DNA from: CAYVOV01 sp964453525
Lineage (GTDB): Bacteria > Chloroflexota > Dehalococcoidia > Dehalococcoidales > UBA2162
Direction of reading: 5' to 3'
Length of the DNA: 44,084 nucleotides
NCBI GenBank assembly: GCA_964453525.1
Contig: CAYVOV010000026.1
Span: 1-44,084, forward strand
Below are positions 34,776 through 42,287 of the stretch, in pieces. The position numbers were made by a program, and so were the translations under genes. The notes below the pieces were generated by a model. That model worked only from the letters and a program-made list of their open reading frames with translations, had not been told where the DNA came from and searched no databases. Each line of letters opens with the position of its first letter. Position 1 is the stretch's first letter.

Positions 34776-37700
34776 TTAGGTTACTCGCCTGGTTCTAACA
34801 ATCAGGACAATCAAGGCGATAACCAGTACCGCACCAACGCCGACTATCACCCAGAGTAGATAGGTAGGAATAACCGGAGCCGGAGCAGGTACCTCGACTA
34901 CCTTAATCTCCGGTGGTTTAGCCGGTTCGGTTATGGTGATTACATCCGGCTCATCCGGTACCGGTTCAGCCATGGTGGTGAATACGGCGGTTACCCAGGG
35001 TCCAGCCGGAGTAACCCAGGCCTTACCTGCCAGATAAGGTTCGCCTGTTACGCCTCTCACCCTCCAGTAGTAAGTGGTGGAGTACTTGAGGGCTTCTTCG
35101 ACCTTGTAGAATGGATTGTCTACGTTGTAACTCCACTCTATGATGGCGAAGGTTGGATCCTCGGAGAGCATAACCTCGTAACCGATGGCATCCGGGTACT
35201 CCGCCCAGGTTAATGTGGGCATAAGGTCAACATCAGCCGCACCGGTTTGCGGACCAGTTACCACGAAAGTATCAAGGTCTGAAACGGTGAAGCTGCGGCC
35301 TTCGGACCACGGGCTATATAACGGTGTGGTGGACCGTACTCTCCAGTAGTAGGTACTGCCGGGCATAAACTCACCGTATTCGCCTGAGTCGCCTACAACA
35401 CCTGTCGGGCCTATCGCCTTGGCGATGGTATCTCCGCTGATACCCGAAATGTCAAATGTGGCGGTGTAGATTATTCCGTCGAAGTCCGCATCCGTGGCAA
35501 TCTCTATCTGAGCTTCCGTAATATCGGTTGACGAGTATCGCTCGAAGATAAAGTTAACGTTGAATGCCCTTCCGTTGGCCGGGTTTACCTCGACAGTGAT
35601 GCCGTCCGCCGGTCCGACCATGGTCGGTCCTGTCGCAGAAATCGGGTCGGTCATGCTGTTCAGAGCAGCAGGATCATCAATTGCCCACAGCTTGGGGGTT
35701 GTATCAGAAGCGGACAATTTCAATGCCTGCGGTGCACTGATAAACTCGGACCCACTCGATAGAGAACTCCATATAGCCAGTGCGCTGGTGGCTGCTGCCT
35801 CCAGGTTCAGGGCTTTATGAAGGACACTGTCGGTGCTGTTGGCGGCCATGACATAAGTAACACCCTGGTACTGTACCATGCCCCTTACAGATTGGGTGCT
35901 GTCTATAGAAGGTCCTCTTGCAGACGGTGGCGGGCCACTTGAAACAGCCGCGCCCCTCCATACACCTGTTCCGGATCCGATGTAGATAATGTTGTTATCG
36001 GCATAGCCGTCATCAGGTACGACAAACGTATTGCCTGATGCGCCAATTGCTCCTACTGCCCGTTCATAGGTTGAGCCTCCGTCCTTGGAATAGGCAGTAT
36101 AGCCGCTGGTGCCGCCTACCAGGACATCGCCGTTAGAAGCTACGGTTATCATGGTTGGTGTGAATTCTTTAATCGGTCGCTTCTCCGAGCCCCAACTGGC
36201 GCCAGCGTTTTCTGTCTTGACAATGGAATCATCATCAATAGCGTAGGCTACGTCAGCACTCTCGATAGCCAGATCCCGGATCGTATCCCCGGAGCCAAGC
36301 GGAGAGGCAGGGACCTTCTTCCAGGACTCGAGGCCAGAGTTCTTGCTCACCCAAACATCTTTGCTCGCCGTATCGGCAAGGTAAATTACCGAGTCATCAT
36401 CGGGAGCAGTTCGAGCGATAATGCTGGCATATCCATCAAGGGAAAGTACCCTCTTGTAGTTACTGCCCTCTTTGAGCCAGAGGCTCGTACTGGTAGAATT
36501 GTTGGTAGTCAGGTAGAACTTGCTACCATCGGCGTTGACGGCGACATCATAAAAGTTGGTGAGATTTACGCTTATCAGGCCGGTATCGTTAAATGTGTAG
36601 CCGTCATCCGTTGACATGGCGACACAACCTTCGCTACCACCGGTCGCAGCCAGAACGGTATCGCCGCTCCAGACTACATTTGTCTTGCTCACGCCGCCCG
36701 GCTGCTTGAAGACATCGGTTCTTGAAGCCCTGGGGGCAATTGCGTTGGGCTCGAGGAACTGGAAGACCAGGTTGTTGTCATAGGAGCCGGCTACCAGCTT
36801 GCCTGATTCATGGTAGGAAACGCTTCCAACGTCTCCCACACCTAAAGCACCGCCGCTCCAGGTGGCGAAAGCCGTAACATCGTAATCAAATAACCGGTAA
36901 ACGCCTCCACCGGAAGTAGATGAAGCCAGTCCTATATAGACAAGACGCTCATAGGTATCGTTGGCAAAATAACTGTTCGGCATGGCGATATCCGCTTTCG
37001 CCAGGGTAGCCGTACTGCTATCAATCTGGACGCCCGCGCCCCAGGCCGCACTCGATTCAAACATGTAGTCTATTTGACCGTTCCATTCCCGGTCATTGAC
37101 GTCATTACGGAACATCTCGAGGCATGCCCCTGTACCGTCACCACCGATGGTGAGAATGGCTTTGTCAGTGGCATAGTTTTTCGAGGCTTTGACGGCCACG
37201 ATATTGGCTACAGTGGTATTGGCTCCAGTACCGCCCATATGTCTCTCGTCCCAGCCTCCGGTAAGGGTCAGTCCGCGAATGTACAGTGTGCCATTACCGC
37301 TGCCATTATTCCCACCTACGGCGATGACACGTGACGTACCGGGAGCAATATCGATACAGTTATGAGTAGCCGATGGTGCCGACATGTTATCCCAGAAGTT
37401 GCCTCCATTGCTGGAGTAGTAAACAGCGTTATCGTCAGTAATGAAACCAACTACATCCGGGTCATCCGCCGCCACGGCTACTGCTTTAATCGGTTTGCCT
37501 GGGAAAAACGTGGTGGAATCCAGACTCTCCCAGGTTCCCCCTCCGTCCGTTGACTTGTAGAGCGGACTGGCAGTGACGTTTTCACCCGTAGCCGCGTAAA
37601 CGATGTCGCCATTGGCCGCAATATCAACAATTTCAATACCGGCAGCAATAACGGTGTTTGTAACAAGGTTCCCCGGGTGAAACTCCGGAGTAAATCCGAG

Positions 37701-37796
37701 AGGTTTAGCCGAAGTCGGAACCGAAGCTACCAGCAGGCTGCTGAGCAGAGCGACCGTCAGGACAACACCCAGTATTTTAGATATTTTATTTTTCAT
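34776..37796 (-). CDS. Asp-box (BNR) surface protein with C-terminal anchor, copy 2
   Basis: The protein has about 1006 residues from the chosen start. It has a signal peptide (MKNKISKILG, then a hydrophobic run to PTSA), a beta-propeller region with Asp-box-like repeats (KSTDGGGTWES, STDDGYTFND, SKDGGSTYER), Fn3-like domains (SGEYGEFMPGSTYYWRVRS and YSTTYYWRVRG), a Pro-rich linker (AKPPEIKVVEVPAPAPV) and a membrane helix ending VRTRRVT. The ATG at 37796 is chosen because it starts the signal peptide and has AGG upstream; a frame to 37853 runs into the leader. It resembles Asp-box proteins annotated as S-layer candidates in Dehalococcoides. The promoter is strong and the leader long. Confidence 0.85.
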   Translation of the reverse strand: MKNKISKILGVVLTVALLSSLLVASVPTSAKPLGFTPEFHPGNLVTNTVIAAGIEIVDIAANGDIVYAATGENVTASPLYKSTDGGGTWESLDSTTFFPGKPIKAVAVAADDPDVVGFITDDNAVYYSSNGGNFWDNMSAPSATHNCIDIAPGTSRVIAVGGNNGSGNGTLYIRGLTLTGGWDERHMGGTGANTTVANIVAVKASKNYATDKAILTIGGDGTGACLEMFRNDVNDREWNGQIDYMFESSAAWGAGVQIDSSTATLAKADIAMPNSYFANDTYERLVYIGLASSTSGGGVYRLFDYDVTAFATWSGGALGVGDVGSVSYHESGKLVAGSYDNNLVFQFLEPNAIAPRASRTDVFKQPGGVSKTNVVWSGDTVLAATGGSEGCVAMSTDDGYTFNDTGLISVNLTNFYDVAVNADGSKFYLTTNNSTSTSLWLKEGSNYKRVLSLDGYASIIARTAPDDDSVIYLADTASKDVWVSKNSGLESWKKVPASPLGSGDTIRDLAIESADVAYAIDDDSIVKTENAGASWGSEKRPIKEFTPTMITVASNGDVLVGGTSGYTAYSKDGGSTYERAVGAIGASGNTFVVPDDGYADNNIIYIGSGTGVWRGAAVSSGPPPSARGPSIDSTQSVRGMVQYQGVTYVMAANSTDSVLHKALNLEAAATSALAIWSSLSSGSEFISAPQALKLSASDTTPKLWAIDDPAALNSMTDPISATGPTMVGPADGITVEVNPANGRAFNVNFIFERYSSTDITEAQIEIATDADFDGIIYTATFDISGISGDTIAKAIGPTGVVGDSGEYGEFMPGSTYYWRVRSTTPLYSPWSEGRSFTVSDLDTFVVTGPQTGAADVDLMPTLTWAEYPDAIGYEVMLSEDPTFAIIEWSYNVDNPFYKVEEALKYSTTYYWRVRGVTGEPYLAGKAWVTPAGPWVTAVFTTMAEPVPDEPDVITITEPAKPPEIKVVEVPAPAPVIPTYLLWVIVGVGAVLVIALIVLIVRTRRVT

Positions 37797-37883
37797 CGAC
37801 CTTTTATTTTCCTCCTTAGTTAGGGGTATACCATGTACATCCCCATAAAACACAAAAGCAAAAAGGACAATTCGCCCTCCCCT

Positions 37884-37961
37884 TTATTTTATGGAGACGA
37901 AAGTAAACTTCGAAGCCAAAAATGAGTTTAAAAACTCGCTCCCCTTGCGGGTCCTTACCAC
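37884..37961 (-). CDS. Possible 25-codon leader ORF upstream of surface protein copy 2
   Basis: A GTG at 37961 has a very strong AAGGAGGTG (37975-37967) at good spacing and opens 25 codons ending in TAA. The peptide begins MVRTRKGSEF and ends FTFVSIK, with a basic start and a phenylalanine-rich body. It lies wholly in the leader of the surface-protein mRNA. It may be a regulatory leader peptide or a chance ORF; no family is recognised. Confidence 0.35.
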   Translation of the reverse strand: MVRTRKGSEFLNSFLASKFTFVSIK

Positions 37962-37966
37962 AGCAT

Positions 37967-38001
37967 CACCTCCTTCAAATGGTGTGATTCGCCTTTCGGC
38001 G
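37967..38001 (-). promoter_or_regulatory. Structured 5' leader elements
   Basis: Just after the predicted start, CGCC-GAAA-GGCG forms a GNRA-capped hairpin (38001-37990). Next, ATCACACC can pair with GGTGAT around the SD (AAGGAGGTG) of the short leader ORF, with a two-base bulge, so the SD could be masked. I do not recognise a known riboswitch. Confidence 0.4.
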
Positions 38002-38016
38002 TCAGGTTATGTTAAT

Positions 38017-38044
38017 ATCATACCATAAAATACTCTTTTGTCAA
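38017..38044 (-). promoter_or_regulatory. Strong promoter of surface protein copy 2
   Basis: On the minus strand TTGACA (38044-38039) and TATGAT (38022-38017) are 16 bases apart. Transcription would begin near 38010, giving a leader of about 214 nt. Confidence 0.7.
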
Positions 38045-38368
38045 TACTTATCTGATTTTTATTTGCATTATATATTAAGAATACATATAAGAGTGTTTAT
38101 CAAATATTAATATGACTTAATTTAATAATAAGCTTTTCAAATCAGTCTTATATACCGGATTAATTCCCTTATTTATTATCACAAAGCTGTCCGTTTTACT
38201 CTTTCTATTCCGTTGCATCAGCCTCGATAACAGATAAATTAGCTGTTTCCTGTTCCATTATGTACTATATTAACTCGCTATTATATACTGACCTTACCGA
38301 GGCCGGCCTGCACGTCAGAATAATTTATACAAGTGAACCAAACGTATAAAATGTTGATACCATTTATT
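38045..38368. other. AT-rich gene-free stretch
   Basis: No coding frame, RNA gene or repeat is supported here. The segment is clearly more AT-rich than its neighbours, especially 38045-38200. It lies between the promoter of surface protein copy 2 and the hairpin downstream of elp3. Confidence 0.5.
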
Positions 38369-38412
38369 CCCCCGTATCCAGACAGGGCTCCAGCCCTGTC
38401 TGGATACGGGGG
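38369..38412. repeat. 20-bp perfect palindrome downstream of elp3
   Basis: CCCCCGTATCCAGACAGGGC (38369-38388) and its exact complement (38393-38412) flank a 4-base loop. It starts 20 bases past the elp3 stop codon. No T-run follows on the minus strand (AATAAATGG), so it is either a weak terminator or a palindromic mobile unit. Confidence 0.8.
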
Positions 38413-38432
38413 TTATATACAAACAAGCAGCA

Positions 38433-39812
38433 CTACAGGTCCTTTGCCATATACTCCGCCTGTAGGCTGTAACCTGACTCCGTGCGGTAGTAATCCCTGG
38501 CTCCCACTCCGCTCAGCACCACGATTTGCCGTGCCCGATATTCTTCCCTGGCAATCCTCTCCGCTTCTGCCAGGAGTGCCCTGCCCAGACCTTTATGCTG
38601 GACTGCCTCATTCACCTGCTGATTCAGGGGAACCTCAGGACCATAAATGTGCAGCTCCCTGATAAGAGCCAGGGTTCCGGCAGTGATTAATCCCGGTCTG
38701 CTGAGAGGCATGGACTGGACTCTCATTCTTAACAGTCCGAAAAGCGTTCCTTTTTCATCCTCAAAGGAGAGTAAAATTTCCCTGCCTTCCGCAGCCTCAT
38801 AGTCCGCCCTGACAATTCGAGGTTCACCCGTTTCCCAGCCTGCCTGGACACGGTGACCGTATTCCCGACACCGAATGCACCGGCATCCGGTCCCGAGCTG
38901 CTTCATCCGCTGTTTCACCACATCCCGGAGTGAGTCCTTCAGGCCGCCGACGATGTATTCAGAGGGGATATCGCGCAGCACCCTTGAGATTCTGACGTAT
39001 CCGGGCACAATAGCCTTGATATCGGCCACCAGGGCAATCATTGTCTCAGGTGAGTACGGTTCGTAAAGCCCGTTCCGGTACCATTTTTCAAGCTCAGTAC
39101 CCTCAACTACCATTGTAGGATATATTTTCAGGCCGTCCGGCCTGAAACGGGAATCGGTGAAAAGTTCTTCGGACAACCGGAGGTCTTTCTCCGGAGTTGA
39201 GCCGGGCAGCCCCGGCATCCAGTGGTAATGAACCTTAAAAGCGTGCTCTCTGAGCAGCTTCGTGGCTGTAACAACGTCGTTTACAGCATGACCCCTTTTT
39301 ACAATGCGGTAGATTTCATCATCCAGAGTCTGAACGCCCAGCTCTACTCTGGTAGCTCCGAATTCAAGCATTCTGTCTATCTGTTCCTGGCCGCACCAGT
39401 CCGGCCTCGTCTCAATGCACAGTCCGGTGCAGCGGTGGATAGCAGTCTCATTAAGCCGCTTGGCATCTTCAAGAGTGGCTGACTCCTCACCATTCAGGGC
39501 ATCATAACATTCTTTGATAAACCGGTACTGGTACTCAACAGGACTGGCTAAAAATGTTCCCCCCATCACTATCAACTCAACCTTATCGGTCGGGTGTCCC
39601 ATATCGGATAGAATTCTTAATCTCAGCTTTACCTGTTCGCCGCCATGATATTCGCACTGGTCGGCGCGCAATACTGCCGGCGAACCGGGAGTATAGCTCC
39701 GGGGTGTGGCCGGATAGGTGGGACAGTAAATGCACTCTCCCGGGCAGCCCGATGGCTCCGTCATAACCGCCACCGGAGTAACTCCGCTTATTGTCCTGGC
39801 AAATTTCTTCAT
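38433..39812 (-). CDS. elp3: Elp3, tRNA uridine-34 carboxymethyl synthase
   Basis: The 459-residue protein joins a radical-SAM domain to a C-terminal GNAT acetyltransferase domain. The cluster ligands are C23, C27 and C30 in GCPGECIYCP, and the zinc-like CRCIRCREYG segment lies between the domains. QHKGLGRALL is the acetyl-CoA loop, and the end YYRTESGYSLQAEYM matches the family. Elp3 uses SAM radical chemistry and acetyl-CoA to make cm5U at the wobble position of tRNA. Bacterial stand-alone Elp3 is known from Dehalococcoides mccartyi. The ribosome site is weak (GGTGAG). A Trm9-like methyltransferase gene lies divergently 250 bases away. Confidence 0.93.
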   Translation of the reverse strand: MKKFARTISGVTPVAVMTEPSGCPGECIYCPTYPATPRSYTPGSPAVLRADQCEYHGGEQVKLRLRILSDMGHPTDKVELIVMGGTFLASPVEYQYRFIKECYDALNGEESATLEDAKRLNETAIHRCTGLCIETRPDWCGQEQIDRMLEFGATRVELGVQTLDDEIYRIVKRGHAVNDVVTATKLLREHAFKVHYHWMPGLPGSTPEKDLRLSEELFTDSRFRPDGLKIYPTMVVEGTELEKWYRNGLYEPYSPETMIALVADIKAIVPGYVRISRVLRDIPSEYIVGGLKDSLRDVVKQRMKQLGTGCRCIRCREYGHRVQAGWETGEPRIVRADYEAAEGREILLSFEDEKGTLFGLLRMRVQSMPLSRPGLITAGTLALIRELHIYGPEVPLNQQVNEAVQHKGLGRALLAEAERIAREEYRARQIVVLSGVGARDYYRTESGYSLQAEYMAKDL

Positions 39813-39901
39813 AGTATACTCACCATATAGTTTAACAGTTACTGGCTGATTGATTCAAAGTTAAATAAAATGGTTCTAGTTAACATTCAGGTGATTAAAT
39901 G

Positions 39902-39991
39902 GTCATTGCGAGGAATGTAATGACGAAGCAATCTATATGGATATATCAATAGAGATTGTCACGCCCCGATTTCATCGGGGCTCGTAATGAC
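39902..39991. repeat. Cruciform-type intergenic repeat (GTCATTGCGAG family)
   Basis: Ends GTCATTGCGAG and CTCGTAATGAC are inverted with one mismatch. Inside are a CAATCT/AGATTG pair and a perfect 8-bp hairpin GCCCCGAT/ATCGGGGC. Elements beginning GTCATTGCGAG are common in several bacterial groups. It sits between the divergent elp3 and Trm9-like genes. Confidence 0.75.
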
Positions 39992-40061
39992 ATTGAAACG
40001 AAATGGTATCGCAAAAATAGCGACTTACATTGCATAGAGGAATCCGGTACAGGGGGACGGG

Positions 40062-40709
40062 GTGACAAGAGATATATTCGATAAGATAGCACCGGGCTGG
40101 TACAATTTCCGGCACTGGACGATATTCCGCAGCGAACTCGAGGCGCTGGCAGACCGCTGGTATCAGGGCAGTTTACTCAATATCGGCTGCGCTCACGGTC
40201 CTGACTTCCTGCCTTTCAAGAAGGACCTGGAGCTATACGGAGTTGATTTTTCGGCACAGATGTTGAGCTTCGCCCGAACGTATTCAGAGAAATTCGAATT
40301 CTCACCTCATCTGGTTTTAGCTGATATCTGCCACCTTCCCTTTGCCGATGACACTTTTAACTGGGCAGTTGCAGTCGCCGTATATCATCATATTAAAGGA
40401 AAGAAGGACAGGCAGAAGGCACTTAGTGAATTAAGGCGGGTGCTGAAACCTGGTGGTGAAGCCTTTATCACCGTCTGGAATAAATGGCAGCCGGGATTCT
40501 TCTTCTCCGGCAAGGATGTGTCCGTACCGTGGAAAACAAAGGAAGAAACTCTTTACCGCTACTACCACCTGTTTTCGTATCACGAACTGGAAACGCTGGC
40601 AAAACACTCAGGCTTTAGCGTGCTAAAGTCTTCTCCCGAAAGCTCGTACCTCTTCCCCCTGAAATACTTCTCAAGGAATATATGCTTGCTTATACGGAAA
40701 GAGAAATAG
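40062..40709 (+). CDS. Trm9-like class I SAM methyltransferase (probable tRNA wobble-uridine methyltransferase)
   Basis: The 215-residue protein has SAM motif I NIGCAHGPDF (40-49), VDFS (61-64) and ADICHLPFADDTFNWAVAVA. The segments AVAVYHHI (104-111), KDVSVPWKTK (151-160) and YRYYHLFSYHELE (165-177) closely follow Trm9 of yeast, where the same order AVVHH, DVFVPW, YRYYHLYREGEL is seen. Trm9 (with Trm112) methylates cm5U34 to mcm5U34, the step after Elp3. The start is GTG with AGGGGG upstream. It is divergent from elp3. The assignment is a family-level inference from motifs; a general methyltransferase role is not excluded. Confidence 0.75.
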   Translation: MTRDIFDKIAPGWYNFRHWTIFRSELEALADRWYQGSLLNIGCAHGPDFLPFKKDLELYGVDFSAQMLSFARTYSEKFEFSPHLVLADICHLPFADDTFNWAVAVAVYHHIKGKKDRQKALSELRRVLKPGGEAFITVWNKWQPGFFFSGKDVSVPWKTKEETLYRYYHLFSYHELETLAKHSGFSVLKSSPESSYLFPLKYFSRNICLLIRKEK

Positions 40710-40767
40710 TCCGAATTGCAGATGATAATCAATATATAATTACTATTATCGAAAGAAGAAATCTGGT

Positions 40768-41556
40768 ATGGACAAGAAACAAGTATCTATCTCGACATGT
40801 TTTGACTATGGCATTCCGATTGAAGCACAAATCCCTTTGATTTCAGAAGCCGGATTTACCCATATATCGCTTGGAAGCAACCAGTCTCACTTCGATTACC
40901 TGTCCGGGAGCGACAGGCAAAAACTAAAGGAGCTATTGAACCGGTATTCGTTGAAAATTGATACGATACACGGACCAATAGCCGATAAACCGGGTATAGT
41001 CGGGGAATTGGAGGCAATCGCCGAAGCATCCGCGGAACTTGAAGCTCCGGTAGTGGTAATCCACGGCGGGCCCTTTACCTTTAATGAATATGAGCTGGAT
41101 TCGCGATTTGCAGAGTTAATAAAAGTATGCCGGGAAATTGAGAAAATCTCCCAGAGCACCGGAGTTACCTTTGCTCTGGAAAATGTTCATCCCGGTCCCG
41201 CTACAGAGCTTGTGAGAAAGACTCTCCTTGAGGTTGATTCTCAAAAAATTGGGTTTTGCTATGACTCATCTCACGACCAGATATACGGTCCGAATCCGTT
41301 CGATTTACTATATGAACTGAAGGATAGACTGGTCGCAGTTCATTTATCGGACAGGATTAAAGAATTCGTTGACCACGTTATCCCCGGGGAAGGATTCATA
41401 GACTGGCCGAACCTCTGCCTGATACTGAAAGATGCTGTGACCTTCCCCTTGCTTCTTGAAGTGATGACGACTCACTCTTCTGAAAAAGACCCGGTCAGAT
41501 TCCTGGAGCTAGCCTTTGACCGGGGCTGCACTCTGTATGATGAAATTTTTTCCTGA
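40768..41556 (+). CDS. Sugar phosphate isomerase/epimerase-like TIM-barrel protein
   Basis: The 262-residue protein belongs to the AP-endonuclease-2/xylose-isomerase-like fold. Likely metal ligands are E138 in FALENVHPG, D166 or H169 in CYDSSHD, H192 in AVHLSD and E231 in LLLEVM; IPGEGFIDW is also typical. Members isomerise or epimerise sugars or related compounds; the substrate here is unknown. It lies 58 bases after the Trm9-like gene on the same strand and may be co-transcribed. The ribosome site is weak (GAAAGAAG). Confidence 0.82.
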   Translation: MDKKQVSISTCFDYGIPIEAQIPLISEAGFTHISLGSNQSHFDYLSGSDRQKLKELLNRYSLKIDTIHGPIADKPGIVGELEAIAEASAELEAPVVVIHGGPFTFNEYELDSRFAELIKVCREIEKISQSTGVTFALENVHPGPATELVRKTLLEVDSQKIGFCYDSSHDQIYGPNPFDLLYELKDRLVAVHLSDRIKEFVDHVIPGEGFIDWPNLCLILKDAVTFPLLLEVMTTHSSEKDPVRFLELAFDRGCTLYDEIFS

Positions 41557-41641
41557 ACTCGGTTTTTAAAGGCTATTTGACGTAGTCAATGGAATCCATT
41601 CAATGGCATCATTAGCGGAATATATCATGTATTACTTCTGG

Positions 41642-42247
41642 CTACCGGGTATGTGTGCCATAGGCGAAACTTGCCCTGGGGAACTCTGAAGGGTACTTGA
41701 ATCCCTGGGCAGCAATCTTCACCATCTGCCGGCCAAGGTTACGGGTCGCCATCATACACTGTTCCAGTTCCGTCACACCGCCCTTGGCACCGGCGTGGGC
41801 TGCGATATAATTTGCTGGTATAATCTGCCGTGTCACCATGTAAAAATACAGTTCTTTGAGAACGTCTATAAGTCCCATACTCCCGGCGACTGTTATTACC
41901 CCACCTACTTTGTTTGCCAGGTTTCTCTCCGGGGTACTCAGGGCTATCGTCCGGTCGATGACGGATTTTGCCTGGGCGGTCACGTCATAGAAGTACACCG
42001 GAGAGCCGAAGATAATGCCGTCCGCCTCCAGCAGCTTGCTGTAAATCTCCTGCATGTCGTCTTTAATGTGGCATTCGCCGGTCTCGTTGCAGGCGCGGCA
42101 GCCATCGCAAGGTTGAATATCTTTCCCCACCACACTGTAGAGTTCTACCTCGGCTCCTTCCTGCTTTGCCCCTTCCAGCGCCTCCGCCAGAAGTATCTCG
42201 GTGTTGCCCTGCCGCCTTGGACTGCATGAAAGCCCTAAAATCTTCAT
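41642..42247 (-). CDS. Iron-sulfur flavoprotein / NADPH-dependent FMN reductase family
   Basis: The 201-residue flavodoxin-like protein has the FMN phosphate loop SCSPRRQGNTE and then a compact cysteine motif C47-x2-C50-x2-C53-x5-C59, the pattern of [4Fe-4S] iron-sulfur flavoproteins. SPVYFYDVTAQAKSVIDR is the conserved FMN-contact segment. It probably moves electrons in anaerobic metabolism. AGGAGG lies 7 bases before the ATG. It follows the MFS gene at 42288 by 40 bases on the same strand, so the two may form an operon. Confidence 0.87.
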   Translation of the reverse strand: MKILGLSCSPRRQGNTEILLAEALEGAKQEGAEVELYSVVGKDIQPCDGCRACNETGECHIKDDMQEIYSKLLEADGIIFGSPVYFYDVTAQAKSVIDRTIALSTPERNLANKVGGVITVAGSMGLIDVLKELYFYMVTRQIIPANYIAAHAGAKGGVTELEQCMMATRNLGRQMVKIAAQGFKYPSEFPRASFAYGTHTR

Positions 42248-42287
42248 TTTAATCCTCCTGGATATGGACTCATTTTTGGCATGATGT

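Noticed and set aside
39902..39991. tRNA or structured RNA gene in the elp3 intergenic region
   Set aside because: The stems do not form a cloverleaf and no T-loop GTTC sequence is in place; it fits a dispersed repeat better.
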